Shown here piece after piece: positions 28,701-37,786 of a stretch of 64,000 nucleotides of DNA (position 1 is its first letter; each line of letters starts with the position of its first letter). Under the pieces are notes generated by a model, which had not been told where the DNA came from, did no database searches, and was given only the letters and a program-made list of their open reading frames with translations. Location: contig MLAK01000659.1 in assembly GCA_001839685.1 (NCBI GenBank), positions 1 to 64,000 on the forward strand. Reading direction: 5' to 3'. Source of the DNA: Tritrichomonas foetus. Lineage: Eukaryota > Parabasalia > Tritrichomonadida > Tritrichomonadidae. A program made the position numbers and the translations under genes.

Positions 28701-31191
28701 ATCATTAAATGTTACAGATTTAAGTAATTCTGTTCAAACTCAAAAATCACAAATTTATTCACTTGAAGAAAGAGTTGGAAAATTCGACAAAGCTATTCAA
28801 AAATTGAATGAAACTGTCGAATCCAATGAACGTCAAATCAACGAGCTTTCTTCTAAACAACAAGAAAGCTATGAAATTCTCACAAACCTTCAAAACTCTC
28901 AAAGAGAAATGAAATCTGAATTATCCCAAATCGAAGAGAAACAAGCCAATTTAGACGAAACAGCAACACGTTTAACGAATCAGGCTTTAACTCTTGAAAG
29001 CAACTTAGAAGATCTTTCTAAGAAGCAAAAGAAGGATTCTGAAAAATTATTCGAACTTCAAACAACAGCCAAACAATTAAACAACCAGGTTGATACACTC
29101 AAAGAAAACATCAAGAAATCCGAAGAAGATGTTCGTCTTTTGAACGGTCGTGCTTCTACACTTGAAACTCAAGTTGAACAATTAACAAGAGACCAAAAGA
29201 GAGATGAATTTAATATCAATAACCTTCAAAGTCAAACTAATGAAATTTCTTCTCAACAACAAAAAGATGGAGAAAACATAAAAGAATTACAATCATCAAC
29301 TTACGAACTATCAAAGAAACAACAGAGAGATGCTGAAAACATTGATGATTTGAAGAAATGTCATTCTGAGTTAAAGACGCAAGTTGAACAACTTGAAGAA
29401 TTAGAAAGAAATGATTCTCGAGCAATTGCTAAGAACACTGATCGCATATCTGATGCTGAAGATGAAATCATTAAACTCTTCAAAGATCAAAAAGAACAAG
29501 ATCAGAAATTAGAAGAGCTCAAAAATTCATATGAAGAAAATGAAAAGAGATTCAAGCAGCATGAGCAAGCATTAGAAAATCATGAAGAAAGATTGGATGA
29601 TTTATCTCAAAAACAGAATCAACAACAAGAGAAATTCGAAATTGCTGAAAAGAAATTCGAAGAGCAACAAGCAAGGTTACAAGCAATTGAAGATGCGCAA
29701 AAAGAAAGTGAAAAGAAATTTGATGATTTAATTGCTCATAATCCAATGTTAGCTGAAAATGCAATCGCCGAACGTGGAATAAATCTCATTGATCAAGAGC
29801 CTGAAAATCCAGTTCAACTTTCTGAAGCTGACAGTCTCGAACTCCAAGCAGCCGTCTCTAGTGTTGCTGCGGGAGTTGTCTGTTTAAGCTATGTCGTTGG
29901 AAGAATCGAGCAACAATATGGAAAAGATTGCTTGAATAATTCCGCCGAACTTAATGAAACACTTCGTTCACTTGAAGCTGAGCTTTGTCGCCTTAAGGAC
30001 GAACCAACAACTTACCAACTTGGCCATGGAAACACAAGTGGTGCAAACTATGATAACTTGAGATTTACTGAACGAACAGTTTCAATTGATCCAAGTGATG
30101 ATGAGGATTTAATCAATGGTAGTCCAGCAACACCAAACACACGCCAAAAGCGTCGCCAAATGCTTTATGGACAAAGTGGACCAGGTTCCGAATATCTCGA
30201 GCCAGTCATTAAATGCTTAAAGCATGAAATGAGAAGATTAAATATTTGTCAAGAAAAAGAAACTGATACTCTTAAGAAGATGGAAGAGAAACTCGACATC
30301 GTTCAATCAGCAATGAATGATTTGAAGAAAGAAATGCAGAAATCAAATTCCAACGAAGATGAAATCAACAACAAGATACGTGCAGTTGAACGCTCAATAG
30401 AACGTTTAGAAAATGATGTTCCATCAATTGCTGAAAACACAATTAAACCACAAATTAAAGAACTGAAAGAAAAACTTGAAGCACTCAAGAAGAAAGATAT
30501 ATCTCAACCTGACGAATCCCTAAAGGCTCTTGAACGTTCAATCAATACGATTAAGAATGATGTTTCTGGTCTTGAAAAGGGACAGGAAAGACAAGAAACA
30601 GAATTTGAAAAACTTCAAAGAAATGTGAATTCTTTGAAATCAGAACTAAGTCAACAAGTTAATGAACTTAGAGATTCTATTAATAGATCTAAGAGTGAAC
30701 TTGAACGCGCAATTAAAGATTTCGAATCTGTACATGCTGAAGCTAGATGTGTGAAACATGAAATGAGAAAGCTTAAAGTACAAGTAGAAGATAATGTTGC
30801 AATTGCCAATAAAGTCGACATTATTAGTGAAAAAATGAAGAAGATGAATGAAAAGATAAAGAAGGGAATCGGTTCATCAGAGTCAAATAATAAAGATTCT
30901 GGTGATTCAACGCAACAAGTCAGAGATGATTTAATGTATCTTAAGCAAAACTTCATTGAAACAGTAAATTATCAATCTGTTTCAATCGAAAATCATGCTA
31001 AGCAAATTAAGCAAATCAAGAATATCCTTGAACAGCCAAACCTTCAGACATTTGAAAAGAAGGTTCTTGCAAGGCTTAAGGACATTGAACAACGTCTTGG
31101 AGGAATGGCGCCTTCATCTCCATCGAGCTTCATTAACTACAGATCATCTCAACAATCAACGCCAATAAGAAAACATCAACAAGACGAATAA
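25762..31191 (+). CDS. 1,809-residue modular coiled-coil protein
   Basis: Almost entirely coiled coil, rich in Glu, Gln, Asn and Lys, with no signal peptide or membrane segment; ATG 25762. Two short motifs recur. Motif A, consensus C-[ILV]-K-[HRS]-E-[MIVL]-x-x-[LIQ], has its Cys at 134, 369, 610, 705, 1485 and 1663, with diverged copies near 283 and 1400. Motif B, consensus [VL]-R-[DEN]-E/D-[LF]-x-[FYE]-L/F, begins near 81, 228, 554 and 1720, each followed by a similar helix containing Ixx-H-xx-QI. B precedes A by 53-56 residues in the first three pairs. A small non-coil island sits at about 1350-1400. Trichomonads have large coiled-coil proteins in the costa and other cytoskeletal fibres, so a structural role is a reasonable guess, but I do not recognise this protein. 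The promoter may include TCATCAAG just before the ATG. Confidence 0.8.
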   Translation: MSSPICSRVGQMEKMLYSQHGLLLAVASAIQSEEIQNELSKYQEDFLLFEHDRQKEPQSPGSPYSIEKSFELNKTDPIEGLRNEFYEFQDIFASTMEQTRKSVQTHHEDLKSLKIVTQELAESPPTVSPDTIHCIKRELKRLKSAQGKANLKELSDVKLIKPIQTKVTELSEIVDKINNILLNQLKNRPQIEEVQNIVQKSLELIAANSSLNVSGTRSMLDEEPVSEVREELDFLTKNILSATNLNTTAIGHQRDQIASINTTLENQEKELEEITKIQESLQILKRELVQLENLRDEDQMENSEALKKIFDHFSNIQGDIEKLIKNDTERLSETSAIKENIEKANQLNNARFEALEKRDFDSMEDAIKCIKHEVKIQQHESEQQRNSISQINEQLNDTQDEVSQIQSAILTKVDEIQQLQKTTAEHTENLANVHETLSQNESAISSLKEESNQRSTELHQALNDQSSKISNVQEGLQETQAEMSRLQDAFADMQEKFQVHEDTIDKMSLAFKQAKELTNRVDILREQMNQLQIAENERGSILQNGPAADDAFSVLRDELSFLETNFVETANLHIVSIEEHQQQITRMKTALENQKVDEESLQMMQIGIKCLKSELQKIKDNARNRENEQNDSYVNAEIEAKVNAFEQSIDELKSDVLDLSDLNKLRFEMEVVKSQMKKFNEMNNVFTKLVILAEEDNSDKKLMKCIKHEINKLRKGLKETNERQLTNEQNQAAIVGGIKSEIEVLQTKINNETEEIHQLNERVGSAETRVDEIGTKQVEESAKIESLEETSRNHQTQLEQVDRLVKENDNKLNGLSERVSQNESRMSEVVETLQNQTSEISSLKSSVSDVKSQIDQVSETQQENDEKLRKVSDNLQSTQHKIEEVQETTKYLSTRQDEQQQTCDKLRNNLNQLENSFDDVTHSINDLKHELENVQTSLKETDEHIDDVEKRHDDQIVDLDNRSNKLEKQTDELNTLQQQLSLNVTDLSNSVQTQKSQIYSLEERVGKFDKAIQKLNETVESNERQINELSSKQQESYEILTNLQNSQREMKSELSQIEEKQANLDETATRLTNQALTLESNLEDLSKKQKKDSEKLFELQTTAKQLNNQVDTLKENIKKSEEDVRLLNGRASTLETQVEQLTRDQKRDEFNINNLQSQTNEISSQQQKDGENIKELQSSTYELSKKQQRDAENIDDLKKCHSELKTQVEQLEELERNDSRAIAKNTDRISDAEDEIIKLFKDQKEQDQKLEELKNSYEENEKRFKQHEQALENHEERLDDLSQKQNQQQEKFEIAEKKFEEQQARLQAIEDAQKESEKKFDDLIAHNPMLAENAIAERGINLIDQEPENPVQLSEADSLELQAAVSSVAAGVVCLSYVVGRIEQQYGKDCLNNSAELNETLRSLEAELCRLKDEPTTYQLGHGNTSGANYDNLRFTERTVSIDPSDDEDLINGSPATPNTRQKRRQMLYGQSGPGSEYLEPVIKCLKHEMRRLNICQEKETDTLKKMEEKLDIVQSAMNDLKKEMQKSNSNEDEINNKIRAVERSIERLENDVPSIAENTIKPQIKELKEKLEALKKKDISQPDESLKALERSINTIKNDVSGLEKGQERQETEFEKLQRNVNSLKSELSQQVNELRDSINRSKSELERAIKDFESVHAEARCVKHEMRKLKVQVEDNVAIANKVDIISEKMKKMNEKIKKGIGSSESNNKDSGDSTQQVRDDLMYLKQNFIETVNYQSVSIENHAKQIKQIKNILEQPNLQTFEKKVLARLKDIEQRLGGMAPSSPSSFINYRSSQQSTPIRKHQQDE

Positions 31192-32177
31192 ATTTTGTGC
31201 GTGAAAAGTAAAATAAACACTTTGAATATATTAAACTTTTTTATTTATTTTCTGGTTTACTCTAATTCTTATTGTTTGTATTGTAATGAAGGCTATAACA
31301 ATTGATGATTTGGTACAAGAACTGAATCTTCCAGGTCTTGAATTAATTGACATCTGTGAACAAATCCGAATGTATTTAATCAGATGTGTTTTTTGGCACA
31401 AAATGCTTTCCTTCAATTTTATGGTCAAAATATGAATATTAGGTTGGATTTATTTGATGAATACAGTATTGAGTCATACTATTTGTTAGAAAAACATCAT
31501 TATGAAGGTTTTTTTTTTTCTGATTGAAAAAAACAGCGCATTTGGTAGATATGTCTTTTGAAATTATATAAAACATGTGTATTAAATGGCAAACACTGCG
31601 CTTTAAATTGCAATGATATTCGAAAAAAAGGGAATGATTTATTGTTTTATTATTCATATTTTTATTTATGTTACGTTTATGAAGATCATAATCATTCAAA
31701 AAATGCTTTTTCAATGTTTACTAAATCAGGAGCACTAAACAATTTTGATACAACGGCAAAAGTTATACACTATACCTTATGCTAGTTTGTATCCTGCTTT
31801 TTATCGTGTAATTCTCAGTCTATATCATGGACTTTATGCTATATCTGCGTGTTATTTCAAGATTTCTAAAAAAGAGCTTGTTATTTTAAAATATCCTTAT
31901 GAGTATGAAAATTTGTGTTCTGCTTTATTCGATATCTAGTTATCTTCAGCGTTGAAATACGATTCGTTTTTCCAGCTAACAAGTCAAAAAAATATACAAC
32001 CAAAAGTTGCTTACGCGTCACAGTGTAAAATATAAAATAGAAAAAAATAAATTGTTTTTCAAAAAAAGTGGTACAAATTGTAAAGGCATAAAAAGGGATA
32101 AATACTATAGGTAAATGAAATAGTGTTTAGTAAATAATTGGAAACATCTAAATATATATAATATATTATGAAATATA
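31192..32177. other. tail-to-tail gap with decayed coding relics
   Basis: About 1 kb between two convergent genes. The first ~100 bases are the 3' end of the coiled-coil gene with TAAA-type signals. From 31289 to 31940 there are short protein-like frames on the plus strand, annotated separately. The last ~240 bases are AT-rich without features. Confidence 0.5.
31289..31940 (+). pseudogene. unidentified gene relic
   Basis: Starts ATG at 31289 with ITIDDLVQELNLPGLELIDI, shifts frame near 31385 into QNAFLQFYGQNMNIRLDLFD, meets stops and T/A homopolymers near 31520, continues near 31558-31785 (CYVYEDHNHSKNAFSMFTKS, faintly Sel1/TPR-like), and shifts again to a frame ending at 31939 (SALFDI then a stop). 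Codon use is gene-like, but at least three breaks are present. I do not recognise the family. The Sel1/TPR resemblance is weak. Confidence 0.35.
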
Positions 32178-33630
32178 TTAGTCTAGATCCAAAATATGAA
32201 TACTTGAATCAAAAAACGAAAATCCCGGAACATTACCAACTTCGTTCATTGATGATTGAACAAAAGAATCAGCCGCAGTTTCATTTGTAAACTCTGGATC
32301 AAAATTATTGGTATTAAGAATGTCTTTGATTTGAGGATTGAAATTTGTACGGTATTCTTTCGCCATGATTTTATCCCAATCAAAACCTTCAAAGAATGGA
32401 TGACTTTTCATCATAGAAAATTTTGGTCTTTCATCGGGATTTTTATTTAGGAGCTTCTTAATAAAATCACTTACCCTTTTATCAAGTTGTTCAGGGAAGA
32501 AAGGCTCTTCAGAAACAATGTTTGTGAAAAGTTTTGACTTGTTTTCATCATAAAAAGGAGTAGTACCTAAAATCATCTCAAAACACAGAATTCCAAGTGC
32601 CCATATATCAATAGGATAACTATATGGTAATTGCATCACCACCTCTGGTGCTAAATACTCTGATGTTCCACAAAATGTTGAAGTTGACTCAGTATTTAAG
32701 ATATCTTTTGAGAGTCCAAAGTCAGTGAGCTTGATATGCCCATTAATATCAAGAAGAATATTTTCTGGTTTAAGGTCACGATAAACAATTCCAATTGAAT
32801 GAAGATATTCCAAAGCCAATCCAATTTCTGCAATGTAGAGTCTTGCATCATCGATATTTATGATCCCTAGACGTTCCATATGATAAAACAGTTCACCACC
32901 GGGAGCATATTCTAAACCCAAGTAAAATTTGGATGGTGTTTGGAAAGCAAAACATAAATTTACAATAAACGGGAAATGTGCTTTGAGCATGATATTTCTT
33001 TCGGCAATAACTGTATTGCTTTTCCCTGTTTCAATTAGTTTCGATTTTTGAATTGATTTGATGGCGAATACTTCACCTGTATCAATTTTTTTAACAAGCA
33101 TTACCTTTCCATAAAATCCTCTTCCAATAACTGAAATGATCTCAAATTGATCCATAGAGAGAACAGGCATTGGTGAGCATGATGACCGAATAGCAGTAAT
33201 CCATCTATTAGCTTCTTCAAGTGTTTCTGCATGTAGCAATATTGAACCTTTATCTATATTACTCACTCTGAAGCGGGGAATTGTTGATTCTTCTTCGACG
33301 GGATCTACCCGAGTTTCACTTGTGAGAGGAATTGTTTGTTCAATAACGTTTGCATTCTCGTCTTTTGCAATAATTCTGATATTAGAATAAAAAATCATAC
33401 AATTTCATTTCAGACAGGATTAAAAAACGTTTATGCCATAACCCTTGTCTGTGTCCTTTCTTTTTCAGCCATCCTGAATACCCGAATAAGTCAAACTGAA
33501 ATTTTTCAGAATTCGACATCAAAATTAAATGTTTTTTTACCTTCTCAATCATTTGATTTGCTCTCTGAAAAAGGGTAAATTGAATACTCTGGATTTGATA
33601 ATCACATTGATCTCTATACTTCACATTCAT
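32178..33630 (-). CDS. PH-domain AGC protein kinase (Akt/SGK-like), frame broken once
   Basis: Ser/Thr kinase with an N-terminal PH domain (GYSGWLKKKGHRQGLWHKRF, then IRFxx strands and the closing EEANRWITAIRSS) and an AGC kinase domain. In the main part (33398-32178) I see the glycine loop GRGFYGKV (92-99), the lysine in FAIK (114), YRDLKPEN (206-213), DFG (226-228), the T-loop TFCGTSEYLAPE, and a C-tail ending FSFFD, where Asp stands in the hydrophobic-motif phosphosite as in PKN/PRK. The PH domain is split: the upstream frame stops at 33382 and the kinase frame opens at 33398. Dropping one base from the six-A run at 33389-33394 restores a normal PH strand. The start could be ATG 33630 or a later ATG (MIEKV or MSNSE). 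It would act in phosphoinositide signalling. Confidence 0.85.
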
Positions 33631-33754
33631 TGAAATGATACGGTAAAGTAGCGAAAAAAAGATGAATACATTGAAAATAAAGTTAACAAATATCTGTTAA
33701 ATGAAATCATGTAATACAAAATATATATTTTATAATACCAATTGATAAACGTAA

Positions 33755-36700
33755 TTATTTAAATCCAAAACGATCAAGAACAGAGACACTTGTTGGCTTA
33801 TCGGTCCGAGTAAACAACTTCTTTCTTGTTGACTTTTTCTTTGGTACTTCTTTATTCTTCTCTTTCTCCTTTTCTTTCTGTTTCTCTGTTTTTTCTTTAC
33901 TAGATTTTTCTTTACTACTCTTTTTACTCTTCGATTGTTTCCATTTGTGTTTCTTTCCATTATCATTATCATCATCGGATTCATTTGTTCTATCTTCATT
34001 ATCATCATCTTCGTCTTTATTGCTCTCACTTTCACTTTCACTTTCTGTTGGAATATGTTTTCCAGCTTTCTTTTTATTAATGTTTTTCTGTTTCTCTTTA
34101 TTTGATAAAGAACTGGCATGACTCATATGACCACTTGTTTCGCTTCCAGTATTGTTGCTGAGTAAGTCTTGTTCTACAAGGTCATCGGCATCTTCATTTG
34201 CCTCTTCATCCTCTTCAACTATTCCTGCTTCACTGGTTTCCTCTTCCTCTTCTTCATTTTGTATCGCTTTATGATTTCCTTCTTTCTCTTTCTTTCTAAA
34301 TATTTCTGGCATTGGTTTATCTTCATTTTCCTCTTCTTCTTCTTCATTATTAATATCTCCTTTTCTCTTAAATGGCTCGGGTTCATCAGTTGATTCGTTA
34401 ATTTCAAAATCAGCAGAAGAAGATTCGTCATCATATTCATCATTAAACTTACTGTCTTTAAGTTTGTTTAATCTTTCTGCAACACGAGGCTGACCTCTTT
34501 GATCACAAATTCTAATTGCTAAATCAACACCTTTTGATGTTTTCAGTTGTTTAGCTATTTGGAAAGACAGTAGTAATTTATTTTGTTCAAGAGCAGAATT
34601 AAATTCTTTCAATAACTCTTTATCAAAATTCTTTGCTTCTTTCTCTTTATCTACTGCGTGTTGATAATTCAAGATTGCTACCATACATTTATTTAATTGC
34701 GAATCTATTGTAGGTGGATCAAAATCAATATCATAGAGCTCTTCAGGAAGAGGTGTTTCTGGTGAGTGTACTCCATTTTCTAGTAAAACCCCAGAAACCT
34801 GATTCCCATAAACATCAACAATGAAAAATGTTTTTCCATTGGGTTTTCCATAAGAAGAACCAAAATAACTCCGGAAATCTAAAACAGGTGTCCATCTAAT
34901 TCCATTAGAGTAAGATAAAGACAAAATTTGATCATTTCCACCAACAATAACAACAGAATCATCATAATGATTAAATCCAATGTATTTCAATGGTGAATGG
35001 ATTGGTAAATATCCTTTTGCAAGTGATGTATGATTAAATACATCAAACAACTCAAATCGGAAATTACCAGAAACAACAAAAAGATAATTTTTGTGTCCAA
35101 TCATTGAAATTATTTTTCCATTTAATGAAAAAACAGAAAGCTGAAATCCAGATGTAGCAAATAAGTGCAAATAATTTTGTGATGTAGCCACAGCAAGAAA
35201 TGTTTCACCACAAGCAATCATTTTAACATCTTCAATAATTGGAAAGTTGAGAATAATTTCGGCTTCTTTTCCATAAGAATTATGTTTATGATAAACAACA
35301 GTTTGAGATGTAGCAACCATATATCCATTTGCATCAACTGTTCCGAGTTTTATTTCATGTGCATCATGAAGTTGTTTAACATAAAAAGAACTTTCACCAT
35401 ATGGACGAATTTCTACGGTTTTCTTTTCATTATTTGTTTCGTCTGTGTAAAAAATGACTGAACCTTCACTATTCCAACATAATATTTTGGCATTTCCATT
35501 GGGTTCACTACAACTTCCAGGCATAAACTCGGTGGTCATTATTGGCGCTGGTGCATATTCATGATAGAATGATTCTCTTTCATCTCCGTCATTTCCATCA
35601 GATGGAATATTAATTGTATTATTTTGATTTTCGTTGACAAGGGCTTCATATTCTTCATCATCAGGAAGTGCAATATCATCATAATCAGGAACATTATTAT
35701 TCTCAAGGAATGATTTACTGCTATCTTTGGAGTGATTTGAATCTATAGCATCAGGATCAACATCTTCGTTTTCTTCGTCATTCAAAAAACTTCCTTTGGT
35801 AGAGTTTGTTTTTTCTATTGCGTCAATATCAACATTGTCAAGATCATCATCAAGAAAAGATTTATCATTTGGTTTTTCAATTGGGTCATCAATTAATGGA
35901 TCATCATCATCATTATCATCATCTAAAAATGATTTTTCTGCTGGTGTTTCTTCAGGAATATCAATACCTTCAATTGGATCATCTGATGATTCAGATTCAG
36001 ATGAATTAACATCAGGAATAAATCTCCTCTTTTTCTCTGTTTTCGTTGATTGCTGATCTGTGCTTCTCATTAAATTTAAAGTCTGTTGTTTTCCTTTACT
36101 TTTGGCTTTTTTCGTAGTTTTCCTTGGTTTAATTGTAGTAATTCCTCTATCTTTAGATAGTAATACACTATCTAAAGTTTTATTGTCATTTGCTAAAGTG
36201 TTTTTATTATTTCCTTGTTTTTCTGCTTTCTCGGTTTTCTCTGTTTCATTTTCAACATTTTCTTCGATTTCAACTGGTTTTGACTTTTGTTTCTGTTCAT
36301 CTTGATCTGTTAATTCCCATAAAAATAGAGTTCCTTCTGATCCTCCTGCTGCAAGATAATTATATCCCCAATCAAGTGAAGTTAAATCTTCATTTTCGTC
36401 ATATTTTGCTGTTGAAAATGGAGACACAGAAAAATCATCATTAATTCGTAGAAAATAAACTTTATGAGAATTATCACAGACAGCTAACATTAAATCGTTT
36501 GATAATGCAACTGCCTGCGTTGGTGCCTCTTGTAATTCATTCAAAATTTCGTGCTCTTCCAAATTTTCACAATGAATGAAAATAAATTTGCCAGGTGTAC
36601 TACTATCTGGCACAAATAGGATGTCTCCGGGTCCCCAAACAGGAAGACAGCCACCTAAATTGAATACTCTTCGAAATTTTTCGGTAAATTTATTCGCTTC

Positions 36701-37198
36701 CCAAACAATAATTGTTGAATCTGAACAACAAACAGCTAAAAATCTGGCGTTTGGTGAATATTTAAGCCAAATTATTTCTCCATCAATATGTATTGGGTCA
36801 TACACAGTGCGAACTCGATCGACAAAATTGATCATATGTTGATCAGAATATGCAATACAAAAATTGTCCCATTTTGAACTGGCAAAAAATATTTCGTTTT
36901 CTGAATCGACTTCAATTTCATATTCGCGGCATTCTGGCCAGTCAGTCTTTGTAATTTTTTTATCATCTCCGCCATAAAAAAATTCTGAATCGCCCAGCCA
37001 GGTGACTGCTCGCACGTTAATTTCTCCTGTTTTGTTTTCGATATTTGAGCTAGTTGAAGGACTCAAGCCGTCTACGTTCCAAATAAATAATCTTCCGTCG
37101 TCTGTTCCAATTGATATGATTTTTTCTTTGAAAGGATCGAATGAAATAGATCTAACTGAACCGAAATGTCCTGAATAAGTCTTTAAATTTATTGTCAT
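33755..37198 (-). CDS. Ctf4/AND-1 (WDHD1) replisome adaptor
   Basis: 1,147 residues from ATG 37198. An N-terminal WD40 propeller (about 1-300, starting with YSGHFGSVRSISF) is followed by an acidic, Asp/Asn/Ser-rich linker (about 305-550). Then comes a SepB-like second propeller with ILCWNSEGSVIFYTD, ETFLAVATSQNYLHLF and VFSLNGKIISMIGHKNYLFV, which match the WDHD1/Ctf4 order closely. A helical segment follows (about 835-915: LLSFQIAKQLKTSKGVDLAI). The last ~230 residues are an extremely charged Glu/Lys/Ser tail. Ctf4 trimers link the CMG helicase to DNA polymerase alpha at the fork. The charged tail takes the place of the vertebrate HMG box, which I do not see. The gene is divergent to the BORCS6-like gene, with ~150 bp between starts. 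Confidence 0.85.
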   Translation of the reverse strand: MTINLKTYSGHFGSVRSISFDPFKEKIISIGTDDGRLFIWNVDGLSPSTSSNIENKTGEINVRAVTWLGDSEFFYGGDDKKITKTDWPECREYEIEVDSENEIFFASSKWDNFCIAYSDQHMINFVDRVRTVYDPIHIDGEIIWLKYSPNARFLAVCCSDSTIIVWEANKFTEKFRRVFNLGGCLPVWGPGDILFVPDSSTPGKFIFIHCENLEEHEILNELQEAPTQAVALSNDLMLAVCDNSHKVYFLRINDDFSVSPFSTAKYDENEDLTSLDWGYNYLAAGGSEGTLFLWELTDQDEQKQKSKPVEIEENVENETEKTEKAEKQGNNKNTLANDNKTLDSVLLSKDRGITTIKPRKTTKKAKSKGKQQTLNLMRSTDQQSTKTEKKRRFIPDVNSSESESSDDPIEGIDIPEETPAEKSFLDDDNDDDDPLIDDPIEKPNDKSFLDDDLDNVDIDAIEKTNSTKGSFLNDEENEDVDPDAIDSNHSKDSSKSFLENNNVPDYDDIALPDDEEYEALVNENQNNTINIPSDGNDGDERESFYHEYAPAPIMTTEFMPGSCSEPNGNAKILCWNSEGSVIFYTDETNNEKKTVEIRPYGESSFYVKQLHDAHEIKLGTVDANGYMVATSQTVVYHKHNSYGKEAEIILNFPIIEDVKMIACGETFLAVATSQNYLHLFATSGFQLSVFSLNGKIISMIGHKNYLFVVSGNFRFELFDVFNHTSLAKGYLPIHSPLKYIGFNHYDDSVVIVGGNDQILSLSYSNGIRWTPVLDFRSYFGSSYGKPNGKTFFIVDVYGNQVSGVLLENGVHSPETPLPEELYDIDFDPPTIDSQLNKCMVAILNYQHAVDKEKEAKNFDKELLKEFNSALEQNKLLLSFQIAKQLKTSKGVDLAIRICDQRGQPRVAERLNKLKDSKFNDEYDDESSSADFEINESTDEPEPFKRKGDINNEEEEEENEDKPMPEIFRKKEKEGNHKAIQNEEEEEETSEAGIVEEDEEANEDADDLVEQDLLSNNTGSETSGHMSHASSLSNKEKQKNINKKKAGKHIPTESESESESNKDEDDDNEDRTNESDDDNDNGKKHKWKQSKSKKSSKEKSSKEKTEKQKEKEKEKNKEVPKKKSTRKKLFTRTDKPTSVSVLDRFGFK

Positions 37199-37396
37199 TT
37201 TGCGAGAATGGGAAAAACACCAGTAGACGTTTAAAATATCAAATTCTTCATCACATTGACCAAATATCCACTTAATTTGATATTGTAAAGTATTTGATTA
37301 TTTACCCATAATTTCACCTATCATCAATTTTTTTAAATAACATGTCAAATGACGATAAGAGAAACAAAAAAGAACAAAAAAAATCTTCGAGAAAAA

Positions 37397-37786
37397 ATGG
37401 CTGAAGTGCCACAACAAGTCGGAAAATCAGGTATCAAACTCATCGGAATCGATCAAATCGAAAACGGCCAGCTCGTTGACGTTATTAATGAAGTTGAAGC
37501 ATATTCTCGATCTCTTGTCAATAACTTCGAAAATACAACCAAACAAATCAAAGAGAGACTTGATAACGGAGGATCTGTTGCTCTTCTGTCGATGCAGAAA
37601 CTCATGGAGTCACGGGATGCTTTTGATTCAATGGTCAACCAGAATTATTCAGAGCTTGAAAGCATCATGTCAGAAGTTGAGACTGTTGTTGATTCAATGA
37701 AATGTTTAGATGAGTTACAAGCTCAAGTTAACGAATTATATGATACAATTGTTACAGTTGAACAATTTGTTCGAAATCCTGTATAA
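37397..37786 (+). CDS. small coiled-coil protein, BORCS6/lyspersin-like
   Basis: 129 residues from ATG 37397 (MAEVPQQVGK). One helical domain, with VEAYSRSLVNNFENTTKQIK, then LLSMQKLMESRDAFDSMVNQ and LDELQAQVNELYDTIVTVEQ. This layout matches by eye the lyspersin domain of BORCS6, a subunit of BORC, which couples lysosomes to Arl8 and kinesin. The match is distant; another BLOC/BORC subunit or a plain coiled-coil protein are alternatives. Two ATGs lie further upstream: 37349 in frame, and 37342 out of frame. The 37342 ATG opens a 20-codon basic peptide (MSNDDKRNKKEQKKSSRKNG) ending at 37404 across the main start. One base fewer in the A runs at 37366-37383 would fuse that leader to the protein. 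Confidence 0.5.
   Translation: MAEVPQQVGKSGIKLIGIDQIENGQLVDVINEVEAYSRSLVNNFENTTKQIKERLDNGGSVALLSMQKLMESRDAFDSMVNQNYSELESIMSEVETVVDSMKCLDELQAQVNELYDTIVTVEQFVRNPV

Noticed and set aside
31289..31440. HPr kinase N-terminal domain
   Set aside because: Only about 15 residues of ITIDDLVQELNL type are vaguely similar, and what follows does not fit that family.
35796..36056. Ser-rich plus-strand frames opposite the Ctf4 linker
   Set aside because: They are antisense shadows of the Asp/Glu-rich repeats of the Ctf4 gene.
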